Shown: piece after piece, positions 31,662 to 39,953 of the stretch
Layout of the letters: each line of letters starts with the position of its first letter
How positions within the stretch are numbered: the stretch's first letter is position 1
Source of the DNA: Bacillus pumilus
Lineage (GTDB): Bacteria > Bacillota > Bacilli > Bacillales > Bacillaceae
Length of the DNA: 64,000 nt
Direction of reading: 5' to 3'
Assembly (NCBI RefSeq): GCF_009937765.1
Contig: NZ_CP047089.1
Span: forward strand, 1,610,272-1,674,271
The notes under the pieces: model-generated
Told to the model about the DNA's origin: nothing
What the model saw: only the letters and a program-made list of their open reading frames with translations
The model's database searches: none
Program-made: the position numbers and the translations under genes

Positions 31662-31776
31662 TAATCAATAACAAATAATTAGGACTAGGTCTTAAAATTT
31701 GTTAGGTGAGAGCCGATATGAAAAGTAAGAAAATTCGTAAATAGTTTTATTTACTGGTGCAAAGCAGGTGTTAACA

Positions 31777-32379
31777 TTGATTCAAAGCTGGATTGGAAAA
31801 CAAATGAGGGAACCAAAAGGCTTGTTCTCAAAATGGGTTGCCCGCTATATGGAAAAAAATCATCATAATATCAATGAATGGACGATTCAACTCTTAAATA
31901 TACAAGAAAATGACCGGATTTTAGAAATCGGTACTGGAAGAGGCATGACATTATCAAAAGTAGCAGAGAAACTTGATCGTGGTAAAGTATATGGAGTCGA
32001 TGCCTCTCGTCATATGATCAAATATGCAAAAAGAAAACATAAAAAGCTTGTAGAACAGGATAAAGCCGTCGTGACTCTTGGTAAAGCTGAGCATTTACCT
32101 TTTGAAGACAGATCATTCAATAAATTATTTACGGTGCAGACCATTTATTACTTGAAGGATATTGAGCAAGTCATGAAGGAAGTGTACCGCGTTCTTCAAG
32201 TGGATGGAGAAGTATACTTATCTTTCCAACAGCAGGAACTGATGAAGGAACAAAAGCGGTCACAATCTTTTTCATCGTATAGTGAACAAGAGATTAGCCG
32301 CCTATTTTCAGCGTATCACTTTAGAGAAGTTTCGGTTTATCACTATGATACATACATCTGTATCAAAGCGTTAAAATGA
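31777..32379 (+). CDS. yrhH: Class I SAM methyltransferase YrhH
   Basis: 200 residues. The SAM-binding loop ILEIGTGRGMTLSKVAEKL is near residues 50-68, followed by VYGVDASRHMIKYAKRK and the acidic LPFEDRSFN motif. The substrate is unknown; cell-envelope stress control suggests a lipid or quinone, which is inference. TTG 31777 is preferred (AGGTG 6 bases upstream) over GTG 31768, which lies inside that site. In B. subtilis the regulator fatR and a P450 follow; here they do not. Confidence 0.8.
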   Translation: MIQSWIGKQMREPKGLFSKWVARYMEKNHHNINEWTIQLLNIQENDRILEIGTGRGMTLSKVAEKLDRGKVYGVDASRHMIKYAKRKHKKLVEQDKAVVTLGKAEHLPFEDRSFNKLFTVQTIYYLKDIEQVMKEVYRVLQVDGEVYLSFQQQELMKEQKRSQSFSSYSEQEISRLFSAYHFREVSVYHYDTYICIKALK

Positions 32380-32476
32380 TGAAAATATTTCCCAGGTAAT
32401 GAACAAGCATTCAAAAGAGGCTCTTCGTGAGAGGAGCTTCTTTGCGTGTCATTGAATCATGTTTGAACGAATTAAA

Positions 32477-32504
32477 AAAAGTCTCTTCATCAGAAGAGAC
32501 TTTT
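32477..32504. terminator. Terminator after yrhH
   Basis: AAAAGTCTCTTC and GAAGAGACTTTT form a 12-bp stem with a 4-base loop, usable from both strands. A weaker hairpin (GAGGCTC...GAGGAGCTTC) lies at about 32415-32441. Confidence 0.8.
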
Positions 32505-32799
32505 GCATGTCATATAGGCGCCAGCCAGGTGTGTAAGGAATGATAGTATATATAAGGAATTTGTTTGTCGATTAAGGATACCTGTCTGGCTTATTTCTTA
32601 TATCGACACCGTTCTTCAAAAGTTTAGCTTTTTTTTCAATATTTTCTTTTTTATTTAACTGAAAGAGACATTTTTCTCTCTGTGGTAGACATTTTTCGCT
32701 TTTTTTTAATCAATTGTGCCATTTGAAGCAGGGAATTGCCTCATAAATAGAGAAAATTGTAGAGACTTCATTTTTAAACAAAAAGGGAGGAATGAAAAC

Positions 32800-34014
32800 A
32801 TGTCGGGAAACAAAGGTGTCGTTTATAAAGGAGCAGGAAATGTAGCAGTTGAGGATATTGGATACCCTGATTTGATTTTAAGAGATGGCCCGGGTGTACC
32901 GAAAGCCAATGTGGGGCGCAAATGTGAGCATGGCGTCATTTTAAAAGTAGTGACGACGAATATTTGCGGAAGTGACCAGCACATGGTGAGAGGTCGTACG
33001 ACTGCGCCGGCAGGACTCGTCCTTGGTCATGAAATTACAGGTGAAGTCGTTGAGGTAGGACGAGATGTGGAGTTTATTCAAAAAGGAGACCTTGTGTCTG
33101 TTCCATTTAATATTGCTTGCGGACGATGCGTCATGTGTAAGGAACAAAAAACCCATGTGTGCTTAAATGTAAACCCGGACCGTCCAGGCTCTGCCTATGG
33201 ATATGTCGATATGGGCGGATGGGTTGGCGGCCAATCCGAGTACGTCATGGTACCATATGCAGATTTCCAGTTGCTGAAATTCCCAGACAAAGATCAAGCG
33301 ATGGAAAAAATACTTGATCTGACAATGCTTTCCGATATTTTCCCGACAGGTTTTCACGGTGCGTATACGGCTGGAGTAAAACCTGGTTCAACCGTATATA
33401 TTGCCGGTGCAGGGCCAGTAGGTCTTGCCGCAGCGCATTCCGCTCAGCTCCTTGGCGCTTCTACAGTCATTGTAGGAGATTTGAATGAACAAAGGCTGGA
33501 GCAGGCCAGAAGCTTTGGCTGTGAGACGATCAATTTACGAAAACATGATCGAATCGGCGAACAAATCACCAACATCTTAGGAGAGCCAGAAGTAGACTGT
33601 GCCGTCGATTGTGTTGGCTTTGAAGCTTCAGGTCATGGAGATCAAGGAGAAGCACCTGCAACCGTTTTAAATACAATTATGGATATTACCAAAGTTGGCG
33701 GTAAACTCGGAATCCCAGGACTTTACGTCACAGAAGACCCTGGTGCAGTGGATGCTGATGCAAAAGTTGGATCACTGAAAGTGCGAATTGGACTCGGCTG
33801 GGCAAAAGCCCATACCTTTGTGACAGGTCAAACCCCTGTCATGCAATATCACCGCAGTCTAATGAAATCTATTTTAAGCGGACGAGCACAAATCGCCAAA
33901 GCAGTGAATGCAACCGTCATTAATCTTGATCAAGCCCCTCAAGGATACAGTGACTTTGATTCAGGTGTAGCGAAGAAATTTGTCATTGACCCGCATGGGA
34001 TGATTTCTCGATAA
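32800..34014 (+). CDS. fdhA: Glutathione-independent formaldehyde dehydrogenase (zinc MDR)
   Basis: 404 residues, medium-chain zinc dehydrogenase. The catalytic cysteine is in NICGSDQHMVRG, GHEITGEVVEVG follows, and the structural zinc lobe is CGRCVMCKEQKTHVC. The dinucleotide loop is AGAGPVGLAAAHSA. The long insert and the KLGIPGLYVTEDPGA segment mark the Pseudomonas FdhA type, which oxidises formaldehyde to formate with tightly bound NAD. ATG 32800 follows GGGAGG by 9 bases. Its roughly 300-base upstream spacer contains paired segments described in the findings. Confidence 0.88.
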   Translation: MSGNKGVVYKGAGNVAVEDIGYPDLILRDGPGVPKANVGRKCEHGVILKVVTTNICGSDQHMVRGRTTAPAGLVLGHEITGEVVEVGRDVEFIQKGDLVSVPFNIACGRCVMCKEQKTHVCLNVNPDRPGSAYGYVDMGGWVGGQSEYVMVPYADFQLLKFPDKDQAMEKILDLTMLSDIFPTGFHGAYTAGVKPGSTVYIAGAGPVGLAAAHSAQLLGASTVIVGDLNEQRLEQARSFGCETINLRKHDRIGEQITNILGEPEVDCAVDCVGFEASGHGDQGEAPATVLNTIMDITKVGGKLGIPGLYVTEDPGAVDADAKVGSLKVRIGLGWAKAHTFVTGQTPVMQYHRSLMKSILSGRAQIAKAVNATVINLDQAPQGYSDFDSGVAKKFVIDPHGMISR

Positions 34015-34026
34015 ATTTTTAACATG

Positions 34027-34059
34027 AAAGGAGCCGCTCCATAAATGGGTCGGCTCTTT
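34027..34059 (+). terminator. Terminator after fdhA
   Basis: GAGCCG near 34031 pairs with CGGCTC at 34051-34056, followed by TTT. The stem is short but well placed. Confidence 0.6.
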
Positions 34060-34147
34060 ATTGTGGAATCAACAATACATGTAAACGAAAGAGATGCTTT
34101 CTAAGAAGGTCCTTGATGATCAATAATCGCATAATGTCCAGCGGATT

Positions 34148-34409
34148 TCATCCTTGCTGACGGTCATCTAGGCGACAAAATAGGTAGCTCACATCTCCAG
34201 ACTCCTCATTTAAGAAATTTCCTTTTGAATACACAATACCGTATGCGTCTGTACTTTTAACCCCAAGTTTTTTTAACATGGCGTAGATTGCTCGTAAAGT
34301 TCTTAGATCTTCCAGTGATATCGACCAATCTATTGTTCTCGTCGCTATACACAACAGGTTCAGCTGGTAATTGCTTCATCAAAATTTCATCAAATAAATT
34401 AACTTCCAT
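34148..34409 (-). pseudogene. Frameshifted small gene
   Basis: On the minus strand an ATG at 34409 opens MEVNLFDEILMKQLPAEPVV, which reads naturally to about LVDI and then runs into an early stop. One base out of frame, SLEDLRTLRAIYAMLKKLGV continues to 34148. Joined, these give about 86 residues of ordinary-looking protein. No ribosome site precedes the ATG. I read it as a decayed gene of unknown function. The rest of 34060-34650 is AT-rich spacer with nothing else recognisable. Confidence 0.4.
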
Positions 34410-34650
34410 TTTTTTTCAGACAATCGTTCGTTCTAGGAAAGATTGTTGGTATTTTTATTGATTTTAAGTAATTTGAAAAATTACCCTCTGGTAAATGTTT
34501 TTTCGAATATATTTTTCATTTCTTTCTTTACTCTAGAGTTACTCCATACTTTACACTATTTCTTGTGAACTTAACACGACATAAATGAGAAGCATTCGTT
34601 ATTGTGTTGAACGCACTAAGGTTGATGAAGAGAAGGTGTCAGGAGGTATA

Positions 34651-34683
34651 TTGATCAATTTACGGGTACGCAGCTATTTTTAA
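34651..34683 (+). promoter_or_regulatory. Possible 10-residue leader peptide before the GNAT/ABC pair
   Basis: A TTG start 4-5 bases after a perfect AGGAGG opens MINLRVRSYF and stops at 34683, 47 bases before the acetyltransferase gene. The strong ribosome site in front of such a short frame, upstream of resistance-type genes, is the pattern of a translational attenuation leader. No pairing with the downstream ribosome site was proved. Confidence 0.35.
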
Positions 34684-34730
34684 CAGTCGGTCGAATATTT
34701 TAATCAGTTTAAAAGAAAGGGTTTTTAGAA

Positions 34731-35294
34731 ATGGCAAAACTAAATGGACAAATTACGTTAGCACCTGTACCGCAGGACGAGCTAGCAACATTTAAGGCAG
34801 AATTACAAGAGGCATTTATGAAAGGGTTACAAGATCGTTTTACAGATGCGGAAGATCCGACACAAATGGGACCAATCCCGTCTGAGGAAGATTTCGATCA
34901 TTCACTTACTGCCAAAGAATCGATCGTACGTCAACTTGTACTAAACGCCGAAAGAATTGGTGGGGTCGTATTGAAAATGAATAACGAAACCCAGCGAAAC
35001 GAAGTGGACTTCCTGTATACAAAGGCAAATGCACATGGCAAAGGTCTTGGCACTAAATTGTGGGAAGCGATAGAAGCAGCGTTCCCAGAGACGAAGGTTT
35101 GGGTGCTGCACACACCATATTTTGAAAAGCGTAATATTCATTTTTACGTTAATAAATGTGGCTTTAAAATTGTCGAGTTTTATCACCAAGGCAACCCAGG
35201 GCCGAATGTTGAAGGCGAAGAGCCGAAATCGGATGAAGAGTACGAGTTTTTCCGTTTTGAAAAGGTCATGGCGAAAGTGAGCAGTGAATCATAA
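34731..35294 (+). CDS. GNAT-family N-acetyltransferase
   Basis: 187 residues. The acetyl-CoA-binding motif is in the region VDFLYTKANAHGKGLGTKLWEAIE (Q/HxxGxG/A form), followed by VLHTPYFEKRNIHFYVNKCGF. The acceptor is unknown. ATG 34731 follows AAAGAAAGGG. It overlaps the ABC exporter start by one base, so both are made together, suggesting a detoxification pair in which one modifies and the other exports. That joint role is inference. Codon use is more AT-rich than the core genes. Confidence 0.8.
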   Translation: MAKLNGQITLAPVPQDELATFKAELQEAFMKGLQDRFTDAEDPTQMGPIPSEEDFDHSLTAKESIVRQLVLNAERIGGVVLKMNNETQRNEVDFLYTKANAHGKGLGTKLWEAIEAAFPETKVWVLHTPYFEKRNIHFYVNKCGFKIVEFYHQGNPGPNVEGEEPKSDEEYEFFRFEKVMAKVSSES

Positions 35295-37012
35295 TGAAAG
35301 GGAAAATCTCACAGCTTTGGATTTTGATGAATCGCAGTCAAATGGCGAATGGTCAACTAGTTCTTTTATTTTTTATCAGTATCGTAGAGGTGGCAGCTGG
35401 ACTTGCTGTGCCACTACTCACAATGAAGCTTATTAATCAAATTTCAGATACTGGTTTTGCATTAACGTCACTCTTACCAGTCATTGGCGTTTTAATTGTA
35501 CAGGCGATGCTTAGTGCCGTTACATTTTATATGATGCGTCGTTTAGGTGAAGGAGTTGTTGCGAATTTACGAACAGAAATATGGGAGCATATGCTACATT
35601 TACGATTAACTTATTACGATGCACATGAATCTGGCGAAACGATGAGTCGAATTACGCAGGATACAAACGTCGTAAAGGAGTTTGTAACAGAAAAGCTCGT
35701 GTCGTTTGTATCGGGACTTTTCGCGATACTCGGTGCAATCGTTGTTTTACTATGGATTGACTGGAAAATGACGCTACTGCTACTGATCGCCGTACCACTA
35801 ACCATTTTTGTGACGTATCCGTTAGGAGAAAAAATGTACGCGATTTCGAAAGCCAATCAAGATGAGTTGGCAGGATTTGGCGGACGATTAGGGAGAATTT
35901 TAACAAACATTCGCCTTGTGAAAGCTTCGCAAACAGAGCAGCAAGAGCTAGCAGGCGGAAAAAAGCAAATTCAGCAGCTGTACAAGTACGGATTAAAAGA
36001 AGCAAAAATTGTTGCGATTCTTTCACCACTTATGACGTTGCTCATGATGATTGTAATCATTGCGATTTTTGGGTACGGCGGTTCACAGGTTGCTTCAGGT
36101 GCCATTAGTTCTGGCGAGCTTGTGGCAATCATGATTTATTTAGTACAAATTATTATGCCATTTACACAAATGGCGACATTCTTTACTGATTTACAAAAAA
36201 CACTGGGCGCAACAGAGCGTATTGTCGAGGCCTTAGATGAGAAGCGTGAAGTACAAGACGGTGAACCGGTAACTGCTACGTCACAGCCGATTCGTTTTGA
36301 ACATGTGTCGTTTAAGTACAACGAAAAATACGTGTTAAAAGATATGACGTTTACGTTAAAGCCAAATGAAACAACGGCCTTTGTCAGCCGGAGTGGTGGC
36401 GGGAAAACGACGATGTTTTCCCTTATTGAACGATTCTATGTCGTGACATCAGGTGCGATACTGTATGGCAAAGAAAACATTGAGCAATTTAACTTAATAG
36501 AGTGGCGTGAGCTGTTTGGCTATGTAAGTCAAAATGCACCGTTATTAAATGGAACGATTCGTGACAACGTCATGTACGGGACGAATGGAGCAAGTGAACA
36601 AGAGGTACTTGCCGCATTAAAAGCAGCCTATGCCTATGATTTTGTCATGCAGCTGGAAAAACACCTCGATACAGAGGTTGGTGAAGGAGGTATTAAGCTT
36701 TCGGGTGGTCAAAAACAGCGTATTGCGATTGCTCGTGCGATTTTACGAAATCCGAGAATCTTATTACTTGATGAGGCGACATCGAACTTAGATAACGAAT
36801 CAGAGCGTGAAGTGCAGCTTGCTCTTCAAGCGTTAACGAAAAACCGGATGACAATCATCATCGCCCATCGATTATCCACGATTACAAGTGCAGACCAAAT
36901 TCTTGTCTTTGAAGAAGGACGCTTGTCAGGTCAAGGCACACATGAAGCATTACAAAAAACACATCCGTATTATCAACAGCTCTGGCATAATGGTCGTTTA
37001 ACTGAAGATTAG
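35294..37012 (+). CDS. ABC exporter half-transporter with unusual Walker A
   Basis: 572 residues, type IV ABC exporter: six transmembrane helices (about 20-300) then a nucleotide-binding domain. Signature LSGGQKQRIAIARA, Walker B RILLLDEATSNLD and H-loop IIAHRLST are intact. The Walker A reads SRSGGGKTT (S365-T373) in place of GPSGGGKTT, so the first glycine is serine and the proline is arginine. It resembles BmrA/LmrA drug exporters and probably works as a homodimer. Its start overlaps the acetyltransferase stop by one base. Confidence 0.88.
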   Translation: MKGKISQLWILMNRSQMANGQLVLLFFISIVEVAAGLAVPLLTMKLINQISDTGFALTSLLPVIGVLIVQAMLSAVTFYMMRRLGEGVVANLRTEIWEHMLHLRLTYYDAHESGETMSRITQDTNVVKEFVTEKLVSFVSGLFAILGAIVVLLWIDWKMTLLLLIAVPLTIFVTYPLGEKMYAISKANQDELAGFGGRLGRILTNIRLVKASQTEQQELAGGKKQIQQLYKYGLKEAKIVAILSPLMTLLMMIVIIAIFGYGGSQVASGAISSGELVAIMIYLVQIIMPFTQMATFFTDLQKTLGATERIVEALDEKREVQDGEPVTATSQPIRFEHVSFKYNEKYVLKDMTFTLKPNETTAFVSRSGGGKTTMFSLIERFYVVTSGAILYGKENIEQFNLIEWRELFGYVSQNAPLLNGTIRDNVMYGTNGASEQEVLAALKAAYAYDFVMQLEKHLDTEVGEGGIKLSGGQKQRIAIARAILRNPRILLLDEATSNLDNESEREVQLALQALTKNRMTIIIAHRLSTITSADQILVFEEGRLSGQGTHEALQKTHPYYQQLWHNGRLTED

Positions 37013-37468
37013 AGGAAGAAATAAAAATGTTTCTAGTCAGTTACTTTCGTATATTCTTTGAAAGTAAAGACGTTAAAAAACTAATGAAATGGAAGTGGGA
37101 CAGAAACAAAATCCTACTTCCTAAATCTTAATAATTTTACATATGCAATTAGCCTCTAAATAACAACAAACCGAACTATTTATTTTATTAGCTAAATTCC
37201 TCTTGTTTCAACCTCTACTTGCAGAAAAAGCGCTCAAACAAGACAATAGTCAAATTTTAATTCACTTGCTTTTACCATTATGTTATGTGTTTGCGATCTC
37301 TCAAGCTCGGCGTCCTCTATGCATCTGAAATATAAAAATTATACATGGCAAAGATTGCTCTCTTGTCCCATCCGTAAAATATCTGTATGAATGATTGGAT
37401 GACTCGTCAGTATTTTCTCAAGGCATGATGATGAAAGAAATTGAAACGGTTCAAATCAATATTTCATA
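37013..37468. other. AT-rich spacer with no supported gene
   Basis: It holds one hairpin near 37090-37124 (GGAAGTGGGAC with TCCTACTTCC) that may end the ABC transcript. No ORF with a ribosome site was seen on either strand. The stretch at 37210-37370 looks like scrambled coding sequence but cannot be assigned. Confidence 0.5.
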
Positions 37469-38368
37469 TTAACCATTTAAAAGGATATAATCCTCTGTTA
37501 AATCCACAAATGCCTTTAAAGCAGGGGACATCCATTTGTTTTTATGCCAAAATAGTTGAATCTTCGTAGAGAAACAGGGGTCCATCCAATTGATTTTGAT
37601 GATATTGCCTTCTGCTATTTCTTTTTTTACAGAAATTTCAGGAAGTACAGCGATTCCTAAGCCTGCCATTACACATTTTTTTATGGCTTCTACATCTGCT
37701 AATTCTAGTTTACTTCTTGGTTTTGCACCTGCCTGTGTTAATGAGTGTTCGAAGGCGTAGCGATAATCACAGTCTTCAGTTAACAACAATCGTTGCTCGT
37801 TTAAATCAATGGGATATACTTTTTGTTTTTTGCTCAAAGGATTTGTTGGACAGCATACAATGGCCATCGGTTCATCTTTTAATTCTTTTACAAGTAAATG
37901 TGAGGATACTACAGGATTCATGGATAATAAGGCGACATCAATTTGTCCTTCAAGTAATAGAGTTAAAACATCCTTTTCCGCTATTCCTGGGCGGAAGATC
38001 AGTTCCACTTTTGGATACTTCGTTTGAAAGTCCGTTAAAATATGAGGAAGCCGGTAGGTACATTGTGTTTCAGATGCACATATTCTCAAAATGCCGCTTG
38101 GCTCATTCATCCCACCAACAGCCTCTAATGCTTCCCCTGTTAAGCCTAAAATTTTATCTGTATAATGTTGAAATTGTCTGCCAGCTTCTGTTAAGATCAC
38201 CCTTTTTCCAAGCCTTTCAAATAGAGGCGTTCCTAGCTCTTCTTCCAATGCCACAATATTTGCTGTGATGCTAGATTGAGCATAACCAAGCATTTGTGCA
38301 GTTTTTGTAAAGTTTAATACTTTTGATGCTGTTTGGAACATCATCAGTTGTTTGATCTCCAACTTCAA
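37469..38368 (-). CDS. LysR-family transcriptional regulator
   Basis: 299 residues. An N-terminal winged helix-turn-helix (LKQLMMFQTASKVLNFTKTAQMLGYAQSSIT) is followed by a LysR substrate-binding domain (GILRICASETQCTYRLP). It is divergent from the symporter gene, with 139 bases between. A dyad ATCGG-ATGAG-CCGAT at 38378-38392 is a plausible operator. It probably controls agcS and the Fe-ADH; the inducer is unknown. Confidence 0.88.
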   Translation of the reverse strand: MKLEIKQLMMFQTASKVLNFTKTAQMLGYAQSSITANIVALEEELGTPLFERLGKRVILTEAGRQFQHYTDKILGLTGEALEAVGGMNEPSGILRICASETQCTYRLPHILTDFQTKYPKVELIFRPGIAEKDVLTLLLEGQIDVALLSMNPVVSSHLLVKELKDEPMAIVCCPTNPLSKKQKVYPIDLNEQRLLLTEDCDYRYAFEHSLTQAGAKPRSKLELADVEAIKKCVMAGLGIAVLPEISVKKEIAEGNIIKINWMDPCFSTKIQLFWHKNKWMSPALKAFVDLTEDYILLNG

Positions 38369-38377
38369 ACCTCCCTA

Positions 38378-38392
38378 AATCGGATGAGCCGA
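38378..38392. promoter_or_regulatory. Candidate LysR operator
   Basis: ATCGG, 5 bases, CCGAT: a perfect dyad with the T-N11-A spacing of LysR-family sites, 10 bases upstream of the regulator gene. Confidence 0.45.
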
Positions 38393-38446
38393 TTGATACA
38401 ATCAGAAAACTTCTATAGATAGATCATAACATTTTCACTATCATAA

Positions 38447-38462
38447 AAGTAAGCGCTTGCAA
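38447..38462 (-). promoter_or_regulatory. cre-like catabolite site
   Basis: The minus strand reads TTGCAAGCGCTTACTT, one mismatch from WTGNAARCGNWWWCAW. It lies between the LysR gene and agcS, so CcpA could repress the symporter operon when glucose is present. Confidence 0.65.
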
Positions 38463-38507
38463 TCTTTTGTTATTTCAAATATTCAGATGTACAAAGGGGA
38501 GATGGCT

Positions 38508-39953
38508 TTGTTTGAAGTGATGGTCAATTCAGTGAATGATTTTTTATGGACATATATTTTAGTATTCATGTTAATAGGCATAGGAATCTACTTTACAGTG
38601 AGAATGAAATTGATGCAAATTGTCTTACTAAAAGAGATTTTCCGTTCTATTTTTGAAAAAGCACCCAAAACCAAAAAGGGAAGTCATGAAATTTCATCTA
38701 TGCAAGCTTTTTTTATTGGGGCTGCTACAAGAATTGGTACTGGAAATATGGCAGGTGTTGCAATTGCTATTACTGTTGGTGGTCCTGGAGCTATTTTCTG
38801 GATGTGGTTTGCAGCCGTTTTAGGAGGAGCCTCTGCATTTGTCGAAAGTACACTGGCACAAATTTATAAGGTGAGAACAAATGACGGATTTAAAGGAGGC
38901 CCTGGTTACTATATTCAAAAGCAATTCGGATTGAAATGGCCAAGTCGGATTTTTGCCTTTTCTGTTATTCTTAGTTTCGGCTTAATTTTTAACGCTGTAC
39001 AAACGAATACAATTACAAATGCCTTTCAGTATTCATTTGGGATCAGTCCGATTGCCATGGGGTTATTTGTCACAATTTTTACAGCTTGCATTATTTTTGG
39101 TGGTGTGAAGCGAATTGCTAATTTTACACAAATCATTGTACCAATTATGTCGGCATTTTATATCATTTTAGCACTTTATGTGATTGTCACAAATATCGGT
39201 GCTGTACCCGCAGCATTAGCAAGTATTATGAAAAGTGCATTTGGATTAGAACAAATCGTTGGCGGCGGCATTGGTGCTGCGATAATGAACGGTGTAAAAC
39301 GGGGGCTCTTTTCAAATGAAGCAGGAATGGGTAGTGCACCAAACGCTGCTGCTGCCGCCAATGTTTCGCATCCAGTAAAACAAGGATTTGTTCAATTGTT
39401 AGGTGTATTTTTTGACACATTAGTGGTTTGTAGCTGTACAGCCTTTATTATTATGTTATCGACAGTAGAAACAGCAGGTGAATTATCTGGTATCGAAATT
39501 ACACAAGCCGCAATGGCACAGCATTTTGGATCTTGGGCTAGTATTTTCTTAGCATTTGCTATATTTACTTTTGCTTTTAGTTCTATTGTAGGAGGCTACT
39601 ATTATGGTGAAGCCAATATCGGTTTTATCCATAACAGTGTAACAGCGTTATTGACGTATCGAATCTCGGTATTATTGATGATCATGTTTGGAGCTGTGGC
39701 CAACTTACAAATCGTTTGGACGTTGGCTGACTTGTCGATGGCCATTATGGCAATCGTCAATTTGATTGCAATTGCTATCCTAGGAAAATATGCTTTTGCC
39801 GCTTTAGATGATTATATTCAACAAAGGCTGTTAGGTAAAAATCCAGTCTTTTATGCATCTAGCATACCAGGTTTAAAAGAAATAGAGTGGTGGGGAGCAG
39901 AAAAACAAACGGCTCACTCAATAAACTTAAATGAAGGAGTAGAAAAATCATGA
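38508..39953 (+). CDS. Alanine/glycine:cation symporter (AgcS family)
   Basis: About 481 residues with ten or more transmembrane helices. The family signature region GAATRIGTGNMAGVAIAITVGGPGAIFWMW is present, and AGMGSAPNAAAAA is the conserved cation/substrate segment. It imports a small amino acid with Na+ or H+. I prefer TTG 38508, 7 bases after AAAGGGGA; ATG 38502 is too close to that site and TTG 38457 overlaps the cre-like sequence. The following dehydrogenase overlaps it by 4 bases. Confidence 0.88.
   Translation: MFEVMVNSVNDFLWTYILVFMLIGIGIYFTVRMKLMQIVLLKEIFRSIFEKAPKTKKGSHEISSMQAFFIGAATRIGTGNMAGVAIAITVGGPGAIFWMWFAAVLGGASAFVESTLAQIYKVRTNDGFKGGPGYYIQKQFGLKWPSRIFAFSVILSFGLIFNAVQTNTITNAFQYSFGISPIAMGLFVTIFTACIIFGGVKRIANFTQIIVPIMSAFYIILALYVIVTNIGAVPAALASIMKSAFGLEQIVGGGIGAAIMNGVKRGLFSNEAGMGSAPNAAAAANVSHPVKQGFVQLLGVFFDTLVVCSCTAFIIMLSTVETAGELSGIEITQAAMAQHFGSWASIFLAFAIFTFAFSSIVGGYYYGEANIGFIHNSVTALLTYRISVLLMIMFGAVANLQIVWTLADLSMAIMAIVNLIAIAILGKYAFAALDDYIQQRLLGKNPVFYASSIPGLKEIEWWGAEKQTAHSINLNEGVEKS

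Noticed and set aside
37013..37468. Possible transposase remnant after the ABC exporter
   Set aside because: Parts look like broken coding sequence, but no terminal inverted repeats, target duplication or recognisable motif could be found.
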